Positions 1 to 7,199 of a stretch of DNA of 7,888 nt are shown here, piece by piece (the first letter of the stretch is position 1; every line of letters begins with the position of its first letter). Both the position numbers and the translations under genes were made by a program. Origin of the DNA: Veillonella sp. (GTDB lineage: Bacteria > Bacillota > Negativicutes > Veillonellales > Veillonellaceae); assembly GCA_019419725.1 (NCBI GenBank), contig DXZL01000065.1, positions 1 to 7,888 of the forward strand. The letters are read 5' to 3'. The notes beneath the pieces were generated by a model. That model was not told the DNA's origin, did no database searches, and saw nothing but the letters and a program-made list of their open reading frames with translations.

Positions 1-1
1 C

Positions 2-904
2 TATCCTGACCTTCCAGTAACCGTATTAGACGATGAAGCTGGACCACAGAAAATAAGTGAAAAGCTATGTGAAGATTCGCTCTTTGGCGATCAAAAGGTA
101 TTTTGTTTAGTGAATTTACCTATTATTCGTAAAAGCGGTAAAAATAGCGATGCTTGGGTTCCATTATATGAACTTCTCATGGAATATAACGGGGATAACC
201 CCATCCTTTTGATTTATCATGATATGATTGATAAACGCATCAAGCAAAATAAAGAGATTTTAGATAAAATACCAAATCATCAATGTAAGCGCCTTGAAGG
301 GGCAGACCTTGTAATGTGGATACGTCAGTACTGTACGTCTAATGGTTTTAAAATGACACCTGATGCACAGGAATATGTAGCGCATCTCATCGATTTGTGG
401 CAAGATGTACCAGTTTCTTTTATGAGAACCGAATTTGACCGCTATTTTTTACAAATAACAGGTGATAAAGTCATTACGAAAGAGTTCCTCGAAGAAAATG
501 GTAGTGATTATGGAGCTAAAAATATTTTCACCTTTAAAGAGGCTCTGTTAAAGCGAGATATTGATACATTACTTGAACTATTTCCGTTTATGTTCGGCTA
601 TAAAGAATTAGACCGTGCTATGAGCTATATTGAGGGGCAATTACGTTTACAGTTACTAGTTAGTGAATGTCGCCAAGCGGGAATGTCTGTTCAAGCTATA
701 CAAAACCTATGTAAGGATTATGATTCGTCATTTAAACCATATCCAATTAAGCTAGCTTATGAGGCGAGTTCCAGAATTTCAATTAAGGCGCTACGAGCTT
801 TATTAAAAGGGCTCTATGAGATTATTTTAGATAGTCGTAGCAGTAAGGGCGATATTTGGCGATTTAGAGATTTATGTATTACCTATTGTGGGTATAAGGG
901 ATAA
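2..904 (+). CDS. holA: DNA polymerase III delta subunit (clamp loader), 5'-truncated by the window edge
   Basis: The reading frame is open from base 2, so the gene begins upstream; the GTG at 110 is an internal valine codon and not the start. About 300 residues are visible. The delta subunit is the clamp-loader component that opens the beta sliding clamp for loading on primed DNA. Family signs are the SLFGDQKVFCLVNLP segment near the left edge (the typical 'Ser-Leu-Phe-Gly... Val' strand of the AAA+-like domain I), the ILLIYHDMIDKRIKQNKE segment with the conserved Asp-Lys-Arg, and the downstream helical domain II and collar domain (KNIFTFKEALLKRDIDTLLELF, then IEGQLRLQLLVSECRQAGMS). No Walker A or B motif is seen, as usual for delta. 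The C-terminal LDSRSSKGD stands where the family usually has a 'D..lK' helix. polC starts two bases after the TAA stop, which fits an operon of replisome parts. Identification is from remembered family pattern, not alignment. Confidence 0.9.
   Translation, partial: YPDLPVTVLDDEAGPQKISEKLCEDSLFGDQKVFCLVNLPIIRKSGKNSDAWVPLYELLMEYNGDNPILLIYHDMIDKRIKQNKEILDKIPNHQCKRLEGADLVMWIRQYCTSNGFKMTPDAQEYVAHLIDLWQDVPVSFMRTEFDRYFLQITGDKVITKEFLEENGSDYGAKNIFTFKEALLKRDIDTLLELFPFMFGYKELDRAMSYIEGQLRLQLLVSECRQAGMSVQAIQNLCKDYDSSFKPYPIKLAYEASSRISIKALRALLKGLYEIILDSRSSKGDIWRFRDLCITYCGYKG
896..901 (+). promoter_or_regulatory. Ribosome binding site of polC inside the end of holA
   Basis: AAGGGA lies 5 bases before the polC ATG at 907 and falls within the last codons of holA. 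Ribosomes terminating on holA at 902-904 would sit directly over the polC initiation region, so translational coupling is likely. No promoter is evident between the two genes. Confidence 0.6.
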
Positions 905-906
905 AA

Positions 907-3900
907 ATGAAAGTACGTTATCGTGTTGTACCAAAACAGAATAAGAAATCATCCTTTTATGTGAACTGTCATAGCCAACATGTGACGATACAAGCTGCAG
1001 ATTCTGCGTTTTCTACATTGCTTAGTTTGCGTGAAAGATTATCTGCATGGTATAAGGAGAAGAATATATCCTTTGATGATATTCCGACAAATACTGATAC
1101 AGCTTGTTGTTTCGCCTGGAAGGTAGATACTGAAACAGGGGAAGGCTTAGATACCTACTATTATGGTGGTGGCTGTGGTGCTGGTGAATGGATTGAGGCC
1201 GCAGAGGCGCAACGGGAAGCCGAAGAGGCTAAAAACCAAGCGCCTAGAGGTAAGTCTTTTGCTGGTTATGATTATGAAGATGACTATGCCGAGTTTGATG
1301 ATTTTGCACCGTTTGTAGAGGCGGTTGAACTTGGTTATTTTAATAATAGCCCTGTAGTGGTTTCTCGACCTAATCAAACAGCAGCAGCGTCTAGTGGTAA
1401 TGATACTGTAGCATCTGTTAGTAGCGCACCTAAAACAAGTAAAAGTTTTGGGCCTAAAAGCGCTACCAAATCTACTGCTAAAGGCAGTGAAGGGGATGGT
1501 AAATACCCTCGTCGTGCCCCGAAGGATGCTCCTACTGATGAAGGCATGATTTTAGGGCCTAAAATTGAGGGTGTTACCTCTAAAATCATGGGCACTTTGG
1601 ATACGCCTAGTGTTATTTTTGAAGGTGTATTTGTAGGTCTAGATAAACGTGATACTAAGACTGGTAAAAGTATCGTTAACGGCAGCATCGTAGACGATAC
1701 GAATAGTATCAAATTCATCAAGTTTACTAACAGCCCTGAAGAAGGGGATGCCTTACTTAAACAGTTAAAAGGTTTACAACGCGTACGCGTACAAGGTAGC
1801 GTCAGCTTTGATGATCGATTTGATAAGGATTATATCTTATCTATTCGAAGCATTGAAGCTATGGAAACTACTAGTGTGGAACGCACTGAAAACCGTCCAG
1901 ATTCCCGTGTAGAGCTTCACTTGCATACTAAGATGAGTGATAAGGATGCCCTCGTATCTGTTAAAGACCTATTTAAAACTGTAAAAAAATGGGGTCATCC
2001 TGCGGTAGCTATTACGGATCACGGCGTTGTACAAGCTTTTCCAGAAGCGCAGGCTCTTGGTAAAGAATTGGGTGTTAAGGTTATCTATGGTGTAGAAGGC
2101 TATCTCATTGATGATGAAATTGTTGCTCGTGATGAAGAGCCTATAGTAGATAAGAAGAAGAAAAAAGAAAAAGATAAACGTTACCATATTATTTTGTTAG
2201 CTAAAAATATGGTCGGTTTGCGTAATCTGTATAAGATGATATCTATTTCTCACCTTGAACACTATAAGGTGCGACCTCGTTTGCCTCGGTCTGTTATTGA
2301 AGAACATCGTGAAGGTATAATTATTGGATCTGCCTGTGAAGCTGGGGAACTTATGCAGTCCATCGTTCGCGGTGCCACAAAGGAAGAGCTACTACAAGTA
2401 GCATCCTTCTATGATTATCTTGAAATCCAACCACATACGAACAATATGTTCTTGGTTCGTAAAGGTCTTATGCCGGATGAACAAGCCCTTATCGATATGA
2501 ATAAAACCGTTATTGAATTAGGGGAAGCCTTAAATAAACCAGTATGTGCTACTTGTGACGTTCATTATTTAACACCAGAAGAAAAAATCTACCGTGAAAT
2601 TATGTTGACTGCCTGTGGTTATCCAGACGCAGATGAACAACCTGATTTACATTTACGTACCACTGATGAAATGTTAGCATCCTTCCCTTACTTAAGTGAA
2701 GAAAAGGCCTATGAAGTAGTTGTTACTAATACTCGTGCAATTAATGATAGCATTGAAGATATCAAACCAGTTCCAGACGGCACATATTCTCCAAAAATTG
2801 AAGGCGCTGATGAAGCTTTCACAGAAATGTGTTATAGAAATGCGAAGGCTATTTATGGTGATCCATTGCCACGCGTTGTACAAGAACGTTTAGACTATGA
2901 ATTGGACTGTATTATTTCCAATGGTTACGGCGTATTGTATTACATTGCTCATAAGCTAGTAAAAAAATCTCTTGATGATGGCTATCTAGTAGGTTCTCGT
3001 GGTTCCGTAGGGTCTTCTTTTGCTGCTACCATGTCTGAAATTACAGAGGTAAACCCATTACCGCCGCATTATGTATGTCCTAACTGTAAATATTCAGAAT
3101 TCTTTGAAAAGGGCGAATATGCAGGTGGTTTTGACTTGCCTCGTAAAGATTGCCCTGAGTGCGGTCATGCGCTACAAACGAATGGTCATGATATTCCGTT
3201 TGCTATCTTCCTTGGTTTCGAAGGCGATAAGGTTCCAGATATCGACCTTAACTTCTCTGGTGATTACCAAGCAAAAGCTCACAAATATACGGAAGAACTA
3301 TTTGGTCGTGACAATGTATTTAAAGCTGGCACTATCGGTACAATAGCTGATAAAACTGCCTTTGGTTATGTTAAGAAGTACGCAGAGATTAGAGATATTC
3401 AAGCCCGTAGTGGTTTCTTTGAACATTTGGCAAAGGGCTTTACGAATGTAAAGAATACGACTGGGCAACATCCTGGTGGTATTATGGTATGTCCGCGTGA
3501 TATGGATGTGCATCACTTTACACCTATACAGCATCCTGCGAATAAGAAGGAAAGTGGCGTATTAACGACGCACTTTGACTATCACTCTATCGAAGGTCGT
3601 ATGACTAAGCTTGATATTCTAGGCCATGATGATCCGACCATCATTCGTATGCTAGAGGATTTGACTGGTATAGATGCAAAAACTATACCATTTGATGATC
3701 CAAAAACATTGAGTTTATTCTCTTCTACGGAGGGGATTGGTTTAACACCTGAACAATTACAAGGTGACCAAGTAGCCAGCTTGGCTGTACCAGAATGTGG
3801 TACGAAGTTTGTACGGGGCATGCTTGAAGATTCTCGTCCGCAAACATTCTCTGACTTAGTTCGTATCTCTGGTTTCTCTCATGGTACAAACGTATGGCTC

Positions 3901-4692
3901 GACAATGCGCAAGACCTCATTAAAAATGGTACTTGTAAATTGAACGAAGCTATTTCTACCCGTGACGACGTAATGAACTTCTTGATCCATCGCGGTATGG
4001 ATAGAAAGCATAGTTTCTTCGTAATGGAAAACGTGCGTAAAGGGAAGGGCATTGAAAAACGGAATAAACAAGGGCAAGCTACGACGGAATTTGAAGCAGA
4101 AATGCGTGAAAATAATATTCCTGAATGGTTTATTGAATCTTGTAAAAAGATTTCTTATCTATTCCCACGGGCCCATGCGGTTGCTTATGTAATGATGGCT
4201 TTCCGCATTGCGTGGTTTAAAGTGTACCATCCATTGGCATTCTATGCGGCATACTTCTCCATTCGTGCAAAGGCATTCGACTTACGTATCATGACAGGAG
4301 ACCTTAAAACTCAAATGACTGAGTTTAACCGTATTAAGGCTCTCGATCGCGCTGCCAGTCCAAAAGATAAAGACCTTATGAGCGCTTTAGAAGTATCTAT
4401 GGAAATGTATCAACGGGGATATCGTTTTATCAATGTAGACATTCAACACTCCGAAGATAGACGCTTTAGCATTAAAGATGGTGCCTTATTACCGCCATTC
4501 TTAGCTATTGATTCCTTAGGTGAAACGGTAGCTGATGCTATCGTAGCAGAACGAGAAGAACGGCCGTTTACATCTCTAAAAGACTTGCAACGTCGTTGTA
4601 AGGTATCTAATACCATCATTGATCTTATGAAAGAACTCAAATGCTGTGGTGAACTACCTGAAGACGAACAAATGTCACTCTTTGGAGCATAA
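907..4692 (+). CDS. polC: PolC-type DNA polymerase III alpha subunit lacking the DnaQ-like exonuclease domain
   Basis: Replicative DNA polymerase of the C family, 1261 aa; PolC of Bacillus type is about 1440 aa. Order: a divergent N-terminal part (1 to ~100), an acidic/Ser-Ala-Lys-rich linker (~100-215), an OB-fold (~230-318), PHP domain (~334-560, HLHT at 338 and TDHG at 370), then palm, fingers and C-terminal domain. Polymerase aspartates are D778 and D780 in PDIDLNFSGDY, with D903 in KLDILGHDD. A zinc site is formed by C724, C727, C749 and C752. The PolC motifs GSRGSVGSS (696) and TTGQHPGG (851) are present. QMSLF at 1255-1259 is a C-terminal beta-clamp-binding motif. The missing ~180 residues match the exonuclease that normally splits the PHP domain after about residue 401; here a loop with KKKKKEKDK (416-424) joins the halves. 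No frameshift is visible and the flanking PHP strands are intact. The start is the ATG with AAGGGA 5 bases upstream. Family assignment is very sure; how the enzyme proofreads is unknown. Confidence 0.97.
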   Translation: MKVRYRVVPKQNKKSSFYVNCHSQHVTIQAADSAFSTLLSLRERLSAWYKEKNISFDDIPTNTDTACCFAWKVDTETGEGLDTYYYGGGCGAGEWIEAAEAQREAEEAKNQAPRGKSFAGYDYEDDYAEFDDFAPFVEAVELGYFNNSPVVVSRPNQTAAASSGNDTVASVSSAPKTSKSFGPKSATKSTAKGSEGDGKYPRRAPKDAPTDEGMILGPKIEGVTSKIMGTLDTPSVIFEGVFVGLDKRDTKTGKSIVNGSIVDDTNSIKFIKFTNSPEEGDALLKQLKGLQRVRVQGSVSFDDRFDKDYILSIRSIEAMETTSVERTENRPDSRVELHLHTKMSDKDALVSVKDLFKTVKKWGHPAVAITDHGVVQAFPEAQALGKELGVKVIYGVEGYLIDDEIVARDEEPIVDKKKKKEKDKRYHIILLAKNMVGLRNLYKMISISHLEHYKVRPRLPRSVIEEHREGIIIGSACEAGELMQSIVRGATKEELLQVASFYDYLEIQPHTNNMFLVRKGLMPDEQALIDMNKTVIELGEALNKPVCATCDVHYLTPEEKIYREIMLTACGYPDADEQPDLHLRTTDEMLASFPYLSEEKAYEVVVTNTRAINDSIEDIKPVPDGTYSPKIEGADEAFTEMCYRNAKAIYGDPLPRVVQERLDYELDCIISNGYGVLYYIAHKLVKKSLDDGYLVGSRGSVGSSFAATMSEITEVNPLPPHYVCPNCKYSEFFEKGEYAGGFDLPRKDCPECGHALQTNGHDIPFAIFLGFEGDKVPDIDLNFSGDYQAKAHKYTEELFGRDNVFKAGTIGTIADKTAFGYVKKYAEIRDIQARSGFFEHLAKGFTNVKNTTGQHPGGIMVCPRDMDVHHFTPIQHPANKKESGVLTTHFDYHSIEGRMTKLDILGHDDPTIIRMLEDLTGIDAKTIPFDDPKTLSLFSSTEGIGLTPEQLQGDQVASLAVPECGTKFVRGMLEDSRPQTFSDLVRISGFSHGTNVWLDNAQDLIKNGTCKLNEAISTRDDVMNFLIHRGMDRKHSFFVMENVRKGKGIEKRNKQGQATTEFEAEMRENNIPEWFIESCKKISYLFPRAHAVAYVMMAFRIAWFKVYHPLAFYAAYFSIRAKAFDLRIMTGDLKTQMTEFNRIKALDRAASPKDKDLMSALEVSMEMYQRGYRFINVDIQHSEDRRFSIKDGALLPPFLAIDSLGETVADAIVAEREERPFTSLKDLQRRCKVSNTIIDLMKELKCCGELPEDEQMSLFGA

Positions 4693-4693
4693 T

Positions 4694-4726
4694 AAATACA
4701 AGATAAGCCTCAAATACAAAATAAGC
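4694..4726 (+). repeat. Two-copy 18-bp tandem repeat after polC
   Basis: AAATACAAGATAAGC (4694-4708) recurs as AAATACAAAATAAGC (4712-4726), 14 of 15 bases identical with an 18-base period. The second copy forms the left arm of the polC terminator, so the first copy is a spare and weaker pairing partner for the right arm. It probably arose by local duplication. Confidence 0.5.
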
Positions 4727-4764
4727 ACTATATCCAAAATAGGATATAGTGCTTATTTTTGTAT
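4714..4764 (+). terminator. Rho-independent terminator of holA-polC
   Basis: AAAATAAGCACTATATCC (4718-4735) pairs perfectly with its complement at 4742-4759 around a 6-base AAAATA loop. The stem can extend to 4714 and 4764 with one bulged T. The right arm runs into a T-rich tract (TTATTTTTGTATATTTT). The A-run on the left side means it could also stop transcription from the opposite direction. Confidence 0.85.
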
Positions 4765-4768
4765 ATTT

Positions 4769-4777
4769 TGCTACAAT
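4769..4777 (+). promoter_or_regulatory. Candidate extended -10 promoter for the small acidic gene
   Basis: TGCTACAAT is an extended -10 element (TGnTACAAT, five of six bases of TATAAT) just after the polC terminator. The region 17 bases upstream lies in the terminator arm and offers no good -35. Transcription would begin near 4784, about 50 bases before the ATG at 4834. The call is weak and based only on consensus matching. Confidence 0.35.
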
Positions 4778-4833
4778 AAAGTTAAATTGTGTTGTATTTA
4801 AATAGATTCCTCTAATAAAGGGTGTGTTGTGTA

Positions 4834-5145
4834 ATGATAAGTAGATTATTGAAGTTTTTAGGTATTAATTCATCGGATGGTAATATTTCTAAAGAACTAA
4901 AAATGAAATCAGAAGATAATAGATGTGGGTCGAATATTACTAAGGAGCATCAAAATCAACCTATAGAGATTGAATTTTGGGATATTGAGCCCGAGGATGT
5001 GCCTGAGTTAGAAGAATCCGATATTCCAGGTGTATATTTTAACGAATTCCGAGAATATGTTGATGAAGAGGGGAATAGACTATCTCCATCAGATCTAGAT
5101 GCAATACGGTATAAAGACGATTACGAGGACGATTATTATAGATAA
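4834..5145 (+). CDS. Small acidic protein of unknown function
   Basis: A 103-residue protein that I do not recognise. It opens with a short amphipathic or hydrophobic stretch (MISRLLKFLGI), followed by a polar segment. The C-terminal part (~45-103) is very acidic: 27 of the 103 residues are Asp or Glu, ending in a DDYEDDYYR tail. It has one cysteine (C31), no signal peptide and no full membrane helix. The middle VYFNEFREYVDEEGNRL looks like a compact folded motif. ATG 4834 is preferred: AAGGG ends at 4822, 11 bases upstream. An in-frame GTG at 4822 would add four residues but overlaps that ribosome binding site. The gene is flanked by terminators on both sides and so is probably monocistronic. 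It could be a cytosolic or membrane-peripheral lineage-specific protein. The clean terminator starting at its stop codon supports it being a real gene. Confidence 0.65.
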   Translation: MISRLLKFLGINSSDGNISKELKMKSEDNRCGSNITKEHQNQPIEIEFWDIEPEDVPELEESDIPGVYFNEFREYVDEEGNRLSPSDLDAIRYKDDYEDDYYR

Positions 5146-5178
5146 AAGAGGAGTCATCAAATGATGACTCCTCTTTTT
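5144..5178 (+). terminator. Terminator between the small gene and poxB, possibly bidirectional
   Basis: A 15-bp stem (5144-5158 with 5163-5177) around a 4-base loop is followed by T residues. Its left arm begins within the TAA stop of the small gene (5143-5145). The A-run at the left base gives TTTT on the minus strand, so it may also end poxB transcription, whose stop codon is about 55 bases away. No other hairpin is seen between the two convergent genes. Confidence 0.85.
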
Positions 5179-5231
5179 GAAAGTTTTGCAGTTTATTTAG
5201 TTTGGCAGAGTTTTGTAAATTTGGCAGATTT

Positions 5232-6974
5232 TTAGTATAGAGATTTATATTTCATCCAGTTTGTTTTGGCCATTTCTTTAAGTTCTGTACCACGGCCATC
5301 AAGGATTGCATTGATCAAGTATTTGCTAAAGCCTTTAGCTTGTTGATATGCAATTTTAGGCGGCATAGCAAGTTCTTGTTTATCTACGCGAACGTTAACG
5401 ATGACTGGACCATTATGGTTGAGAGCTTCCATAATTTTTTCATCTACTTCGCTAGAGTTTTGAATGCTTACACCTTTAATGCCAGCTGCTTCCGCAAGTT
5501 TGCCAAAGTCTGGATTTACAAAGTCCGTAGCATAGTCTAGGTAGCCAGAGGCTTTCATTTCCATGGCGATGAAGCTAAGTTCTTCGTTGTTGAATACAAA
5601 GATTTTAACTGGTAAGTTAAGTTGTTTTAATGTTAACATATCTCCCATCATCATTGTGAAGCCACCATCACCGGAAAGGGAGATGACTTGACGATTAGGA
5701 CATGCATTTTGAGCACCGATGGCATGCATCATGGCATTGGCCATGGAGCCGTGATTATAAGAACCTAAGATGCGACGTTTACCGTTTGTTTTTAAATGAC
5801 GAGCAGTCCAAATAACTGGTGTACCTACGTCAAAGGTAAAGATAGCATCTTCAGCAGCTAATTTATTAAGACGGTTTACAAAGTATTGAGGGTGAATTGC
5901 GACACCATCTGGTTCAGCTACCGCATAGCTATCTAAGTCGCCTCTAAATTTAGCATATGCTTTGCGTACAGTGTCGATGAATTCAGTATCACCTCGTTGA
6001 CCAACAAGAGGTAATAATTCTTTTAATGTATCTTTTACAGTACCAATAATACCTTGTGTAAGAGGAACACGACGACCTAAAGCACTAGGATCTCTATCCA
6101 CTTGAATTACTTTTGCATTTTCTGGATAGAATGGACGGTACGGGAAGTCTGTACCAAGCATTACGAGTGTATCACATTGTTCGATAGCACGATAACCAGA
6201 TGTATAGCCTAATAGACCAGTCATACCTACATCATATGGATTATCCCATTCAACCCATTCTTTACCTCTGAAAGCGTGTACTACAGGTGCTTGTAAGCGT
6301 TTTGCTAATTCTACAACTTCGTCATGAGCACCTTCACAGCCTGCACCACAGAAGAGAGTAATGCGTTTACCAGTTTCTAAATGAGCAGCCATTTCTTCAA
6401 TATCGGCGCGTTGTGGCACGATATGAGGTAAACGAGGAGGAGTCCATACAGGTAACTCATCAATTTCCATTTCCATTACTGCAACGTCCCCAGGAAGAAC
6501 GATAACAGCAACATCTTGATTGCCTACAGCTGCGTTCATAGCACGGAATAGAATTTCAGGCATTTGTTTAGGATTGGATACAAGTTCACAAAAACAAGAG
6601 CATTCTTTAAACAAGTTTTCAGGATGTGTTTCTTGGAAATAATTTAACCCTACTTCAGATTGAGGAATGTGGGAGGCAATAGCCAATACTGGAACACGAT
6701 TGCGGTGGCAATCAAAGAGACCATTAATCAAATGTAAGTTACCAGGGCCAGAACTACCAGCACATACAGTTAATTTATGAGTTAAGGATGCTTCTGCACC
6801 TGCAGCAAAGGCTGCTGTTTCTTCATGACGTACATGTTCAAAGGCGATCTTACCATTACGGCGTAAACTATCGTTTACAGAGTTTAAACTATCGCCAGTG
6901 ATACCATAAATGCGTTCGATGTCCGCATTGGCTAAGACATCTATGAGTACATCAGAAATTCTTTTTTTTGCCAT
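5232..6974 (-). CDS. poxB: Pyruvate oxidase, quinone-dependent PoxB type (ThDP/FAD enzyme)
   Basis: A 580-residue thiamine-diphosphate enzyme that decarboxylates pyruvate to acetate and CO2. In E. coli PoxB the electrons pass through FAD to membrane quinone. Order: the ThDP pyrimidine-binding domain carries catalytic Glu E51 in RHEETAAFAAGAEA; the central FAD-binding domain is ~185-340; the pyrophosphate domain has GDG at 435-437 and NN at 462-463, the standard metal/ThDP motif. The segments SSGPGNLHLINGLFDCHRN and YFQETHPE are PoxB-like rather than acetolactate-synthase-like. The C-terminus (AKGFSKYLINAILDGRG to AKTNWMKYKSLY) resembles the lipid-binding tail of E. coli PoxB but runs a few residues longer and ends in KYKSLY, so membrane association is plausible. 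The start is ATG with AAGGTGAT about 3 bases upstream on the minus strand. The gene is monocistronic and convergent with the small acidic gene. An H2O2-forming oxidase, as in streptococci and lactobacilli, is less likely but cannot be excluded by eye. Confidence 0.93.
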   Translation of the reverse strand: MAKKRISDVLIDVLANADIERIYGITGDSLNSVNDSLRRNGKIAFEHVRHEETAAFAAGAEASLTHKLTVCAGSSGPGNLHLINGLFDCHRNRVPVLAIASHIPQSEVGLNYFQETHPENLFKECSCFCELVSNPKQMPEILFRAMNAAVGNQDVAVIVLPGDVAVMEMEIDELPVWTPPRLPHIVPQRADIEEMAAHLETGKRITLFCGAGCEGAHDEVVELAKRLQAPVVHAFRGKEWVEWDNPYDVGMTGLLGYTSGYRAIEQCDTLVMLGTDFPYRPFYPENAKVIQVDRDPSALGRRVPLTQGIIGTVKDTLKELLPLVGQRGDTEFIDTVRKAYAKFRGDLDSYAVAEPDGVAIHPQYFVNRLNKLAAEDAIFTFDVGTPVIWTARHLKTNGKRRILGSYNHGSMANAMMHAIGAQNACPNRQVISLSGDGGFTMMMGDMLTLKQLNLPVKIFVFNNEELSFIAMEMKASGYLDYATDFVNPDFGKLAEAAGIKGVSIQNSSEVDEKIMEALNHNGPVIVNVRVDKQELAMPPKIAYQQAKGFSKYLINAILDGRGTELKEMAKTNWMKYKSLY

Positions 6975-7009
6975 ATTATCACCTTAATTTAATAATTAAT
7001 ATCAATATA

Positions 7010-7030
7010 ATATAGTTATTTAAACTATAT
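7010..7030. repeat. 21-bp inverted repeat in the poxB leader
   Basis: ATATAGTT and AACTATAT form perfect 8-base arms around a 5-base ATTTA spacer. It lies just downstream of the candidate poxB promoter, near the expected transcription start. It could be an operator or a small leader hairpin; in such AT-rich DNA it may also be chance. Confidence 0.4.
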
Positions 7031-7032
7031 AT

Positions 7033-7060
7033 TTCATAATAGTCCTATTCATATTGTAAA
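7033..7060 (-). promoter_or_regulatory. Candidate poxB promoter
   Basis: Read on the minus strand, TTTACA (7060-7055) and TATGAA (7038-7033) are separated by 16 bases, giving a start near 7026 and a leader of about 50 bases. The match to the sigma-70 type consensus is moderate, and other AT-rich hexamers nearby could serve as the -10. Confidence 0.35.
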
Positions 7061-7062
7061 TA

Positions 7063-7078
7063 TGTGATATAAATCACC
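7063..7078. promoter_or_regulatory. Crp/Fnr- or Rex-like operator upstream of poxB
   Basis: TGTGATATAAATCACC has the TGTGA-N6-TCACA geometry with one outer mismatch; the inner 14 bases, GTGAT-ATAA-ATCAC, are a perfect palindrome around a 4-base centre. Crp-family activators and the redox repressor Rex both bind this layout, so the regulator cannot be named from sequence. The centre (7070.5) is about 44 bases upstream of the predicted poxB start, next to the -35. That position would suit an activator of the Crp/Fnr type. Confidence 0.5.
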
Positions 7079-7199
7079 AACTTTTGTATACATAGTTTAT
7101 AGAGTTTTAATCTTAAAAACTTAAATCACATTTATAAATAAAAAAAGAGAATACATATGATAAATATAAATATCATGATTTATTTAATAATATTTCTCA
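7079..7199. other. AT-rich intergenic stretch with no gene recognised
   Basis: Between the poxB control site and the rib promoter the DNA is very AT-rich, with A-runs (7140-7146). It holds only a 32-codon hydrophobic reading frame starting at 7157, which overlaps the rib promoter and is not convincing. An isolated AAATCACA at 7123-7130 resembles half of the 7063-7078 operator. I see no other feature. Confidence 0.5.

Noticed and set aside
110..112. GTG as the start of the first gene
   Set aside because: The frame is open from base 2 and the upstream codons encode typical delta-subunit sequence (EDSLFGDQKVFCL), so the gene begins outside the window.
1123..1146. VDTETGEG at residues 73-80 of PolC, resembling the ExoI motif (DxETTG) of DnaQ exonucleases
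   Set aside because: The second Thr-Gly pattern is not exact and no ExoII (HNxxFD) or ExoIII (HxxxxD) motif follows at the expected spacing; the next residues are Gly/Tyr-rich. It is most likely chance.
2140..2185. A-rich stretch (AAGAAGAAGAAAAAAG) in polC as a possible frameshifting or slippage site
   Set aside because: The reading frame continues cleanly on both sides with family sequence, so no shift is needed; the stretch simply encodes the lysine-rich loop.
5340..5540. 66-codon plus-strand frame opposite poxB
   Set aside because: It lies wholly antisense to a well-conserved poxB region, with no initiation signal or recognisable product.
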